Below are positions 41,782 to 49,832 of a stretch of 64,000 bases of DNA, in pieces. Origin of the DNA: Terriglobia bacterium (GTDB lineage: Bacteria > Acidobacteriota > Terriglobia > Bryobacterales > Bryobacteraceae). The stretch covers positions 29,927 through 93,926 of the forward strand of contig JANXYJ010000014.1 of the NCBI GenBank assembly GCA_025350105.1, in the 5' to 3' direction. Positions within the stretch are counted from its first letter, which is position 1. Each line of letters opens with the position of its first letter. The notes beneath the pieces are model-generated. The model made no database searches. It saw only the letters and a program-made list of their open reading frames with translations, and was not told the DNA's origin. The translations under genes were made by a program, and so were the position numbers.

Positions 41782-41857
41782 CGGTTTGTTCGAGCCCGGC
41801 CTTCCTCCTCGCCGCGCTCATCCTCTCGCGACTGCAAAGTACCATCCCCTTCCGCAT
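41768..41857 (-). CDS. Possible 29-codon leader frame in the terS phase
   Basis: ATG 41857 has AGGGG 6 nt upstream and is in the same phase as terS. Translation would stop at TGA 41768-41770 after MRKGMVLCSRERMSAARRKA and nine more residues. Beyond the TGA the frame runs open into terS. It may be a leader, a nonsense-mutated N-terminus of terS, or chance. Confidence 0.25.
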   Translation of the reverse strand: MRKGMVLCSRERMSAARRKAGLEQTDEKS

Positions 41858-42161
41858 GGAGACCCCTGCAAAAATTGCTTAACCTACGAACACGTAAGGA
41901 ATTGTTTGTTCGCCGCCTGCAGTGACCGCACACAATTCCTGGTCCCAAGGGCCCGAGAGGAGCCCATCTTCATTTGCGTCGGCGGTCGAACGGGAGAATC
42001 AGGAAGGGCAAACCGTAACCATAGGCGCACCACGGTTCAATTCTGTTCAGCACCGCGACGTCCAGCCAGGGGGCCTGTCGGAGGTACAACCACATTTTGC
42101 TTGACCACGGTTTTGAAATCCGTAAGCTTTCGGTATGGCGAAGCGATTCTAGAATTTTGCG
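41858..42161. other. Stretch with no recognisable gene
   Basis: About 300 bp between the phage block and transposase debris. Short frames are open on both strands but show no motif. No integrase, repressor or tRNA gene is present. A T-arm-like hairpin near 42031-42050 was examined and rejected as a tRNA. Confidence 0.55.
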
Positions 42162-42310
42162 GGGGAGCAGGAGTATTTGTTGCCGTCGAGTTTGGAGGAT
42201 CGGTTGGCGGAGGGGCCTTTGGCGCGGTTTGTCGCAGAGGTGTGCGGTGAACTGGTGAACTGGAGTTTGTCGAAGATCTACGTCGCGCACGGAATCGGTT
42301 ACGGCGGTAT
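42162..42310 (+). pseudogene. N-terminal fragment of an IS1182-like transposase
   Basis: The plus-strand frame reads GEQEYLLPSSLEDRLAEGPL and then ARFVAEVCGELVNWSLSKIY. This matches the usual N-terminus of IS1182-family transposases (LPPSLEDWLPEGHLARFV type). The similarity ends near 42310 and no DDE domain follows, so the element is a remnant. No terminal repeats were found. Confidence 0.55.
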
Positions 42311-42373
42311 TGGCATCGCCACCCAGTCCGCCCACAGTGTTGCAGCTGAAACGGTAGTCGGCGAACGAGTAAG

Positions 42374-42523
42374 CTTAACTGTCTCGCGCACATTGCGCGT
42401 TTGGAGGAAGACTACCGGGAAATGCAGACGATGCTCTTTGGTCAGCCTCCGAACTCTTCATCGATTGTCACTGAACTGCGCAGCCTTGAGATCCAGATCA
42501 ACGCCGCTATCCCGCCCGTGTGA
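42374..42523 (+). pseudogene. C-terminal gene fragment, perhaps AbiEii/nucleotidyltransferase-toxin-like
   Basis: Forty-nine codons and a TGA: LNCLAHIARLEEDYREMQTM, then LFGQPPNSSSIVTELRSLEI and QINAAIPPV. The pattern DYxxMxxMxFGxPPxFxxIxxxLxxLExxIN is one I associate with the end of AbiEii-type nucleotidyltransferase toxins, but I cannot verify this. No start codon or upstream domain remains in frame. Confidence 0.35.
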
Positions 42524-42797
42524 CAATTACTGAAGAAATCGCCTCTCCGGTGTGGGGCTTTCGTAGTCACGACGGGCGGGCTCGGGCAGATAGAGCAACC
42601 TTTGACAGTTGCTCATAAGGCCCATCGGGCTGCCTAGCGGCCGAAGCTTTTGAGATTTGGTCGGACGGCCAATTGGGCGCTCAATCATGATGAGTGTGAG
42701 AAGCAGCACCTCGAAGAAGATTCGGTTAAGCTTCATATTCACTCCGATCCTGACTCACCACGACCCACATGTAAGGATCGTCTCCCAGCCATGAGTT
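42524..42797. other. Intergenic stretch without a supported gene
   Basis: Holds one minus-strand frame of 71 codons (42527-42742) with a hydrophobic start (NRIFFEVLLLTLIMIERPIG) but no family motif. It looks like further debris between the transposase remnant and the DUF4139 gene. Confidence 0.4.
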
Positions 42798-44885
42798 CTA
42801 AAACTCCAGCTTCTCCATCAGCGAATTGAGTTCGCCCTCCAGCGTCGTTTTCTTCTTGCGCAAATCGCTTTGCGTATCTCGCAGTCCGGCCAAACGGCTT
42901 TCGGCCGCTGCTAACTGCCGCGCATAGGTCTGCACCTGCTCCTGTTGCCCGCTCACGCGGTTCAGGCTTTCGATATTGCTGCGGATGCGATTTTGATCCT
43001 GCGTCAGGTTATTGATTTCGTCCGTCGCGCTCTTCGTCGCGGCGTCGTTGTCGGCGATCTGCGCCTTCTTCTGCGACACCTGCGTCAACTGACGGCGGCC
43101 AGCATCAGAAATATTTTTGTTCTGCAGATATACGCCCAGCAAGTCTGGCGTAAGCGTGCTCACTTGCATCGTCTGATCGAAAATACGTTCTTCGCGCACC
43201 GGAAACGTCGCGCTGCCCGATGCTGCCAGCGCCACTTCGAAGCGATAGGCATTGGGGGTCGTCTCGGTGGCCTTACGGTCTAACAATGTATAGCCGTTGC
43301 GTTGCGGATGTTCGATCATCAGCGTTTTTGCTTTCGCGTCGACGTTCTTGATCGTGAAAGTCTTGGTTTCTTCAATCGCCGACCGCGTGGTCAGCAGTCC
43401 GCGTTTGGCGTGAACTTCGCGGACCACGGCTTCGGTCGAGTCAAACTTAGTCGTGACGCGCGTGCCCAGATCCACGCCGTAGCTGATCAGGCGCTTGTCG
43501 GTCATCGGCAGCGTTTCCACCAGCGCTTCACCGGCGTAAGTGCCCGCATCGTAAACCGTAATCGGCCCGCCGTCCAACGTCTTGCCGGTGTTATTGGTAA
43601 GTTCGGCGGCGTCACGCGGATTCACACCGTAGCTCTCGGAATAGACCAGCAACTTCCGCGCCCCGATCTTCTGCTGTAGAAACGGCAGCATGGCGGACTC
43701 GCCCTGCTTCACCGTCACCGGCGCGGAGAATGAGTATTCGAACAGTTCGCCGGATTGCTGGCCGGTGGCGGTCGCGGCGATGGACGACTGAACCACGTTA
43801 TTTACGCGATAGACCCCGCCTCCAAATCCGCCACCTTCGCCTGGAGTAAACCCTCCAGACCTCATGGCTACCGCAGGTGGTGGTGGCGGGTTCACCGCCT
43901 TCTGCGCCACTCCCACCTCTGCCCGGTCCATCGCCCCCGCATACACCACCGGCTGCGCGGCCTGATTCTCCGCCAACTCCGCCACCGGACGATTCACATA
44001 GCGCGGTTCATACAGGTTCGAGATAAAACTCACCGGCTTGCCGCTCACCACGCTCAGCCGCGCATTGTTCCAATCGTCGCCAGAGGTGTTATCGATGATG
44101 GCCCAACCTTCGAGAGTCGGATCGCCAGTCGCGCTGAACATCAGCCGGTAACTGGATTTCCAAACCGCCGCCGGCGTCATATAACTGGCGACAATCTGGC
44201 GCGCGTTCGCGCTCATCACCGAATCAATATAAACACTCCGCCGGTCCTTCGATCGCGACGCGTTTAGCACACCCAGATACCCGCGCAGTTGATTCTGCAA
44301 TTTCGGATCGCTCAACCTCACCGCACTGGCCGCACCCAGATCGTAACTGCGAATGTCTCCGGAATCGAGTAATAGCACGATCACTTCGCGCTCCGATCCT
44401 TTCTCTCCTTCTTTGACGACTCGAGCGCTGACCACCGCGCCGGAGACATCGTTGGCGCTGATCCGCATCTCAATCCGTGCGCCCTTCATCTGATCCAAAA
44501 ACGCGGCCAGCGACGCCTGCTCTCCCACCGCAAATGGATACTCCGCCAGCCGCTTCTCTAGCGGATCGCTGGAATCGTAGCGCACGCCCGCCACTTTCCC
44601 TCCATTGCGATCGGTAACGGTAAGCGACTTCAGAACATCATTCATATCGCCGGGCTTAAAATCCAAGCGCACGGTGGACCCAGGCTTCAACTCGCCCGCC
44701 CGTTCAAAATGCGCCACTCCGTGCTTATACAAGGTCACCTGGGTCACGGGAAGGTCCGACAGCGGCGCATCGGCCGCTGACAATCCCCAACTGCCGCCCA
44801 AACTGGCGATAGAGATCAGTACTACCAAAACCCTGGACCCTAAAACCAGGGATAATAGAAAAGATGATTGGCGGGGCTGCAGCAT
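42798..44885 (-). CDS. DUF4139 domain-containing exported protein
   Basis: Function unknown; the family is often exported and may be cell-surface. Seen: 695 residues. A signal peptide or anchor ends near SLGGSWGLSAADA. The N-terminal DUF4140-like part begins with VTQVTLYKHGVAHFERAGEL. The DUF4139 region covers about 210-590, with YMTPAAVWKSSYRLMFSATG and WAIIDNTSGDDWNNARLSVV, the latter a family hallmark. A Gly-rich linker GGFTPGEGGGFGGGVYRVNN follows near 345. A C-terminal coiled coil covers about 600-690 (ATKSATDEINNLTQDQNRIR). It stands alone, divergent from the outer-membrane gene. Confidence 0.88.
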   Translation of the reverse strand: MLQPRQSSFLLSLVLGSRVLVVLISIASLGGSWGLSAADAPLSDLPVTQVTLYKHGVAHFERAGELKPGSTVRLDFKPGDMNDVLKSLTVTDRNGGKVAGVRYDSSDPLEKRLAEYPFAVGEQASLAAFLDQMKGARIEMRISANDVSGAVVSARVVKEGEKGSEREVIVLLLDSGDIRSYDLGAASAVRLSDPKLQNQLRGYLGVLNASRSKDRRSVYIDSVMSANARQIVASYMTPAAVWKSSYRLMFSATGDPTLEGWAIIDNTSGDDWNNARLSVVSGKPVSFISNLYEPRYVNRPVAELAENQAAQPVVYAGAMDRAEVGVAQKAVNPPPPPAVAMRSGGFTPGEGGGFGGGVYRVNNVVQSSIAATATGQQSGELFEYSFSAPVTVKQGESAMLPFLQQKIGARKLLVYSESYGVNPRDAAELTNNTGKTLDGGPITVYDAGTYAGEALVETLPMTDKRLISYGVDLGTRVTTKFDSTEAVVREVHAKRGLLTTRSAIEETKTFTIKNVDAKAKTLMIEHPQRNGYTLLDRKATETTPNAYRFEVALAASGSATFPVREERIFDQTMQVSTLTPDLLGVYLQNKNISDAGRRQLTQVSQKKAQIADNDAATKSATDEINNLTQDQNRIRSNIESLNRVSGQQEQVQTYARQLAAAESRLAGLRDTQSDLRKKKTTLEGELNSLMEKLEF

Positions 44886-45030
44886 AGTTCACGACCTCCT
44901 GTTTTGCTCAAAGCGGGTACTGCGACTACTGGCCTACGTCAGCTGAATTGGCTTGCTAAGCCAAAAGTCTTAGGCAGCGAAGAAATCCGACGCCTACATA
45001 ATTTAGTCTAAATGGACGGAGAACACACGA

Positions 45031-46431
45031 TTGCATAACTATTTGACGCCGCTGGCGGGAAAATTGTTCCTAAGCCGCAGGTTGTTGTTTGTTGGTCTGT
45101 TTGCGTCCGGGTTGATCGCCCAGGGACAGGCTCCCCTGCCGCCCTCCCCGGACCAGGACAGCACGCTGGACTTAAGCCACTACATGGGCCCGGGCGTGTT
45201 CAGTTCTGGTGCAGGCAACATCGGCGAACGCGCAGGCGCCCCGCTTGGCTTCCGCGTTTACGGCAGCCTCAGTGGTGTTTACGATGACTATCTGCAGGCC
45301 GCCAAAGTGGACAGCACCGGCAAACTCGCCTCTACCAGTAGTGAAGTGGGTGTTGAGGTCGGTTTTGGAGTGGTGGGCACCCACGTCACCCGTCGCAGTA
45401 AGCTGGGGCTTGACTATCACGGCGCCTACCGGCGCTACAACGCCGACCTCCTGAATGGCAGCGACCAAGGCGTGCAATTGGGCTACACCATGCTCTTATC
45501 CAAGCACTTCATTCTGGATCTCCACGAAGTCGGCGGCACCTATGTGTACGGCGGCTCCGGACCAGGCGCTTTGATCACCAGCGACCCCGGGACTGGCCTA
45601 AACCTTACCTCTCAGATACTGGATTCCCGCGTCAACTATATCCGCTCCTCCGCCGACATCACCTATCGCGCTACGGCGCGAACTTTCTATACATTTGGCG
45701 GCCACGGTTACTTTCAGGAACCTAAAGGTGCCGGCTTAAGCAAGACCTATGGCTATGACGCCAATGCCCGTGCCACCCATCGGGTGAATCGGGATGTGAA
45801 CGTTGGTGGAAGTTACCGTTTCTCGCAGATGTACTTCCCCATTTCCGATGGCAATTCCCACACCCATGCTCTGGAAGCAACATTTTCGACCGTTTTTGAT
45901 CGCCGCTGGCTATTTGCGGTTGAGGCCGGAGCCTCCGTTGTGAATGTGCAAAACAACCTTACTATCCGCCTTGAACCCGCCTTGGCAGCCATTTTTGGGC
46001 CCACCGTCACATTTCGCAACATCAGTCAGAGCGTGTATCCGTCCGGGCTCGTCTCCCTCAATCGCAATTTCAAGACCTCGACGATCGGCATTGTTTATTC
46101 CCGCAGCATCAGTTCCGGAAACGGCCTGTATACCGCCTCCCGCCAGCAAGGTTTCGATGGCCGTGTCACCTATTCAGGCTTCCAACGCTGGACACTTGGT
46201 CTGTACGCCCGTTACGGCTCGCTCATCTCCATCGGCCAGAATTTGGGCAGCTACGGCGGGTACTCTGGCGGTGGTTTTGCCGCCTATACTCTGGGACACG
46301 GCATGAACCTCACCGGCGACTATAACTACAATCACCAAACCATTTCGAGCGGCTCGTTTAACCGCAGCGGCAACAGATTGCAGTTTGGCCTTCAGTTTTC
46401 CAAAGGGAAGCGGCCCGTGGGCCTCTTCTAG
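45031..46431 (+). CDS. Outer-membrane beta-barrel protein
   Basis: Seen: 466 residues. A signal peptide ends near ASGLIAQGQAP. The rest is an alternating amphipathic beta pattern rich in Gly, Tyr and Ser (KLGLDYHGAYRRYNADLLNG, ATARTFYTFGGHGYFQE, MNLTGDYNYNHQTIS) and ends RLQFGLQFSKGKRPVGLF, with aromatic terminal residues near the end. A 16-stranded or similar barrel is likely. Start is TTG at 45031 with GGAG 9 nt upstream; no ATG fits. The substrate or role is unknown. It is followed after 46 bp by a small response regulator gene. Confidence 0.75.
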   Translation: MHNYLTPLAGKLFLSRRLLFVGLFASGLIAQGQAPLPPSPDQDSTLDLSHYMGPGVFSSGAGNIGERAGAPLGFRVYGSLSGVYDDYLQAAKVDSTGKLASTSSEVGVEVGFGVVGTHVTRRSKLGLDYHGAYRRYNADLLNGSDQGVQLGYTMLLSKHFILDLHEVGGTYVYGGSGPGALITSDPGTGLNLTSQILDSRVNYIRSSADITYRATARTFYTFGGHGYFQEPKGAGLSKTYGYDANARATHRVNRDVNVGGSYRFSQMYFPISDGNSHTHALEATFSTVFDRRWLFAVEAGASVVNVQNNLTIRLEPALAAIFGPTVTFRNISQSVYPSGLVSLNRNFKTSTIGIVYSRSISSGNGLYTASRQQGFDGRVTYSGFQRWTLGLYARYGSLISIGQNLGSYGGYSGGGFAAYTLGHGMNLTGDYNYNHQTISSGSFNRSGNRLQFGLQFSKGKRPVGLF

Positions 46432-46477
46432 GCGACCCCATTGGCTGCCGCCAGGTCAAAATCATGAGTCAACTCAC

Positions 46478-46831
46478 GTGAAACCTTCTTGCGTACTCCT
46501 CGTGGACGATGAAGCGGCGCTGACCAACCTTCTCGCGCAATACCTCCGCCGGACCGGCTACGAAGTGGACACTTGCGAGGACTCCGCACAGGCGCTCAAC
46601 CTCATCACTACCCATCCCGGTCGTTACGCGGCGCTGGTAACCGACCTCGCACTTCCCGGCGTAAGCGGGGAAGAACTGGTGGACCGTGTGCGGGCACAAA
46701 CTCCCGCCATGAAAGCCATCATTACCAGTGGTTATGCCTACAACCCGCGCCAACCAGGAGTGGAGTTCCTACAGAAGCCCTTCTTCCCCAAAGCGCTGGG
46801 AGAATTGCTCGAAAAGATGCTGGGAGCCTGA
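46478..46831 (+). CDS. Single-domain response regulator
   Basis: CheY-like receiver without an output domain. Seen: 117 residues from GTG 46478, chosen because the first beta strand VKPSCVLLVDDEAAL starts there. Acidic pair DD, phospho-acceptor Asp in ALVTDLALPGVSGEEL, conserved Thr/Ser in AIITSGYAYN and Lys in FLQKPFFPKAL are all present, so it can probably be phosphorylated. The SGY and KPF motifs resemble receiver domains of hybrid sensor kinases (FixJ/PAS-kinase type). No kinase gene is adjacent. It lies 46 bp downstream of the outer-membrane gene and is convergent with dacB. Confidence 0.9.
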   Translation: MKPSCVLLVDDEAALTNLLAQYLRRTGYEVDTCEDSAQALNLITTHPGRYAALVTDLALPGVSGEELVDRVRAQTPAMKAIITSGYAYNPRQPGVEFLQKPFFPKALGELLEKMLGA

Positions 46832-46866
46832 CGCCTCTGTTGCCATGACCTTTATCGCAATGATCT

Positions 46867-48369
46867 TTATTGCAATAAAGACGAAGCCACTCGGTCCACC
46901 CAGTGCCGTGCATCCACCGTCCGCACCGAAAAATCGTTCACCAAGATGGAAAATGCCAGCGCTCCGTAGGTCTTGCTATCGGCATAACCGGAAAGCGCGG
47001 ACACACGATCGAGCGATCCGGTTTTAGCGCGAATTCCCTTCCCCTGCGACAGGCAGCACAAACGCTGATCCAGCGTTCCGTCGTCGCCGCCCACCGGAAG
47101 AAAGGATCGCCACACATCTCTCTGAGGTGACATCGCCATGCGCACCAGCACTCTGCTCAACAATCGAGGCGTGACCATCGCGTTGCGCGACAAACCGGAC
47201 CCATCATCCACATGCCAATCGCTCAGATGCAAATCGCTGGCCGCCGCTCCCATCCCTGCCAGGTAGGCGCCCATCTCCTTTACGCCCACTGCGGTGCTCG
47301 CTTCGCCTCCCGCCACCCGCGCCACTTCGCGCAAAATCAATTCGGCAAACAGATTGTGACTCACCTTGTCCATCACCTGCAAAATTTCCGTGAGTTCCGG
47401 CGAGCGATGAACCGCGATCTGGTCCCCCTCCGGCGCCACGTACGCATCTGGCCGCAGCCGGTGCCGGGCGACCGGACGGCCGCGAATCGCCACGCCCTGC
47501 CTCAACAAAGCCTCATACAACATCGCCGCCGCGAAAAGGGCCGGATCGTCCACCGGCAGCGCTTCGGTATACAAACCACTGCCCGGCGCAATATTTCCCG
47601 AAACGCGCCACTGTCCACTGCCCGCCAGCCGCTGCAAGTCAATCTTTGTCGTTTTACCGCCCGTCACCACCCGGTTGTCCAAGCTGAGAAACTCCAGCGC
47701 CGGCGTCAGCGAAAATCGCGCCGCGTCTCCTGCCTCTGCCCCCGGCCGGATCGAGAGCGTGACGATATTTTCGTTCAGCGTCAACGCGCTCACCGGAGCG
47801 CCGTAATCGTTGGCCGCATCATCCATCGTCCAACTGGGCGGATAGGGGTCCCACGGATACAGCGTGTCATCACCCACCACATCGCCATCAATTCGCGTCA
47901 CCCCGTGCGCCACCATCTGCTCGGCCAAACGATCCACTATTTTTTTCGATGTCACCGGAATCTTGTCGGTGGTCTTGTCGTAGGGAAATGGACGATCCGA
48001 CAGCGCCGGATCACCCGCGCCTGCCAGCACCACATCGCCCGAAGGCTGCCGCAATACCCGCGTCGAATAACGATAGTCGCCATGCAATCTTTCTAGCGCC
48101 AACGCCGACGTCAGTAATTTCATATTCGATGCCGGCAGGAACAACCGGTCTTCATTGCGCCGGAATAGAGTCTTGCCACTCAAAACCTGAACTACTTCGA
48201 TCCCCACAAACCCATTCGCGGGAGCGGTTTGCAGCAACCGGTTCAGCCGCGCCGCCAGTGCGTTGCCAGCCTGCTCGGCGTCTGGTTTCTGGGCCAGCAC
48301 ACAAGGGCCCAACACCACCAACATCGCCGCGCTGGCCCACCGCAACAGCCTATTCATGCTTCGCCGCAA
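46867..48369 (-). CDS. dacB: D-alanyl-D-alanine carboxypeptidase/endopeptidase (PBP4 type)
   Basis: Periplasmic penicillin-binding protein that trims and cuts peptidoglycan cross-links. Seen: 500 residues with a signal peptide ending near GPCVLAQKP. Active-site motifs in order: SxxK in LPASNMKLLTSAL, SxN in KVSHNLFAELI, and KTG in IRAKTGSLDRVSAL. The large insert between the first two motifs, typical of class C PBPs, is present. The start overlaps the end of the MFS gene upstream by 20 bp, so the two are probably coupled; ATG 48357 is an alternative. Confidence 0.95.
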   Translation of the reverse strand: MRRSMNRLLRWASAAMLVVLGPCVLAQKPDAEQAGNALAARLNRLLQTAPANGFVGIEVVQVLSGKTLFRRNEDRLFLPASNMKLLTSALALERLHGDYRYSTRVLRQPSGDVVLAGAGDPALSDRPFPYDKTTDKIPVTSKKIVDRLAEQMVAHGVTRIDGDVVGDDTLYPWDPYPPSWTMDDAANDYGAPVSALTLNENIVTLSIRPGAEAGDAARFSLTPALEFLSLDNRVVTGGKTTKIDLQRLAGSGQWRVSGNIAPGSGLYTEALPVDDPALFAAAMLYEALLRQGVAIRGRPVARHRLRPDAYVAPEGDQIAVHRSPELTEILQVMDKVSHNLFAELILREVARVAGGEASTAVGVKEMGAYLAGMGAAASDLHLSDWHVDDGSGLSRNAMVTPRLLSRVLVRMAMSPQRDVWRSFLPVGGDDGTLDQRLCCLSQGKGIRAKTGSLDRVSALSGYADSKTYGALAFSILVNDFSVRTVDARHWVDRVASSLLQ

Positions 48370-49786
48370 GCGGACCGTTTTTGGCTGCTGCCCCGTGTCG
48401 TCCCTTTGCGTGTTTGCGCTTCAGGTGTTTTCCATTGGGCCGGGTTCCCTCCGCCACTTCCGTCAACGGCAATGACGGTTCTTTACTCTTGAGCCGTTCC
48501 GGCACTGCCGCGGTTACTTCTTCGCTTGATTTTCCGAATGACGCCTGGCCAGCCACTGCCATTACCCCGCCGAGCCCCGACGGCACCAACCGCTCCTCAA
48601 TCCACAACCCCGCCAGCAGCACAAATACCACCACGGATCCAGCCAACGGTAGCGCCATCACTGCCCGCACATCCAGTAGCCACGCGAAATAGCCCAGAGT
48701 CGACGGCGCCAGCATTCCTCCCGCCAGCGCGATCGAAAAGATGCCGTTGTAGAACCCCGGTCTATAATCCGGAAAGCGCCGCCCAATGCGTTCCACCACC
48801 AGCGGATACATCGGCGCGAAGGAAAGTCCCAGTAGCACCACACCGCTCACCGCGCCAAACTGATTATCGGTAAACAACAGGATGCAGCAGGCAAACATCG
48901 AAATCAGCAGACACAAACCCAGCAAACGGCTGTGCCGCATGTTCGGCAAAATCCACTGCGCTGCCACGCGGCCAATCAACAGCGCCAGCCAATAGATCGC
49001 CAGAATCATAATCGCCGCCTGCGGACTCATCCCCAACCGTTGGCTCAGAAACAGCGGCAGCCACCCCGCCATGGCCCATTCATTGCCCAATTGAAAAAAC
49101 AGCACCAGGCTCAGCAGCACTGCGCCCGGCGTTTTCAGTTCTTTCAACAGGAGATGCGGCGCGCTTTGCGTTTCTTCATTCCCCCCCGCAAAGGGCCTCC
49201 CCGCATACCAAATCGCAAAAAATGCCGGCACCAGCGCAAGCAGGATCTGAATCGCCTCTGGCGTATACGTGTAATAGGTGCGCGAGACAAAAAACGCCAC
49301 CGCAAAACAACCCAGCCCAAACAGGATTCCCGCCAGATTCACCGTGGACGCCGGATCATGCCGGTACATCGGCGTGATGGCCTGAAAAATAGCCCGATGC
49401 AATAGCCCTGCCGCCCAACCCAACACGGCGATGCCCAACAGCCTCCACCCGGCGGCCACCGGCGGTGAGGCCAATGCCAATCCCAACAGGCCCACCGCCG
49501 CGCTGGCACAGGCGCAACTCAGTGACCAGCTCAATCCCTTGCGCGCAATGATCAGTGACCCGCTTCGAACCGATGCCACCAATCCCGCAATCAGCGCCAC
49601 AAAGTACAGCCCGACCGTCAAATAGTCCGACGAAATGTGATGTTGCCACGCCGGCAGGATCGCACCCGGAAACGCCAGCACCAGGCCCGCCACAAAGAAG
49701 CCCGCAAGCGCAGGCCTGCTTCCGGCCGAAGCAAGCGAACCTTGCATCGTGGTAGCGGGTAGCGGCGTGACGGTCGCTGGCTGCAT
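48350..49786 (-). CDS. Major facilitator superfamily transporter
   Basis: Inner-membrane secondary transporter; substrate unknown. Seen: 478 residues with about 12 hydrophobic helices (AGFFVAGLVLAFPGAILPA; AVLLSLVLFFQLGNEWAMA; FAPMYPLVVERIGRRFPDY). A central soluble loop separates the two halves near 190-225. A Pro/Lys-rich cytoplasmic C-terminus of about 55 residues ends in KRKHAKGRHGAAAKN. The motif PMYPLVVERIGRRFPDYR has a short Arg-rich loop typical of the family. The FucP/GlpT-like pattern GNEWAMAGWLPLF hints at a sugar-type carrier, with low certainty. The gene end overlaps dacB. Confidence 0.8.
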   Translation of the reverse strand: MQPATVTPLPATTMQGSLASAGSRPALAGFFVAGLVLAFPGAILPAWQHHISSDYLTVGLYFVALIAGLVASVRSGSLIIARKGLSWSLSCACASAAVGLLGLALASPPVAAGWRLLGIAVLGWAAGLLHRAIFQAITPMYRHDPASTVNLAGILFGLGCFAVAFFVSRTYYTYTPEAIQILLALVPAFFAIWYAGRPFAGGNEETQSAPHLLLKELKTPGAVLLSLVLFFQLGNEWAMAGWLPLFLSQRLGMSPQAAIMILAIYWLALLIGRVAAQWILPNMRHSRLLGLCLLISMFACCILLFTDNQFGAVSGVVLLGLSFAPMYPLVVERIGRRFPDYRPGFYNGIFSIALAGGMLAPSTLGYFAWLLDVRAVMALPLAGSVVVFVLLAGLWIEERLVPSGLGGVMAVAGQASFGKSSEEVTAAVPERLKSKEPSLPLTEVAEGTRPNGKHLKRKHAKGRHGAAAKNGPLAAKHE

Positions 49787-49832
49787 GTCGTATTGTCTGA
49801 AAGAGCCTGGCCCGAAGAGCCAATCCGTAAGG

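Larger units (their letters stand above)
24903..41857 (-). mobile_element. Phage-like head and tail gene block (domesticated phage or gene-transfer-agent-like)
   Basis: About 17 kb with all genes on one strand, in the standard order of a long-tailed phage morphogenesis module: terminase, portal, scaffold, capsid, connector, tail terminator, tail tube, tail chaperones with frameshift, tape measure, distal tail, hub, tip. All frames are open and gaps are mostly under 40 bp. No integrase, excisionase, repressor, replication, holin or endolysin gene was found on either side. No att repeats were identified by eye. One side ends at an intact M24 peptidase gene, the other in transposase debris. Confidence 0.85.

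Noticed and set aside
42031..42050. T-arm-like hairpin (GTTCAATTC loop) suggesting a tRNA or phage att site
   Set aside because: Only a 4-bp stem forms, and no matching acceptor, D or anticodon arm could be placed upstream.
42100..42125. Anticodon-loop-like TTTTGAAAT sequence resembling a tRNA-Ser segment
   Set aside because: The stem has a mismatch, and neither a variable arm nor a T arm follows.
41201..42250. Plus-strand open frame of 349 codons across terS and the edge of the phage block
   Set aside because: It is antisense to terS and terL, has no motif, and crosses the transposase remnant in another frame.
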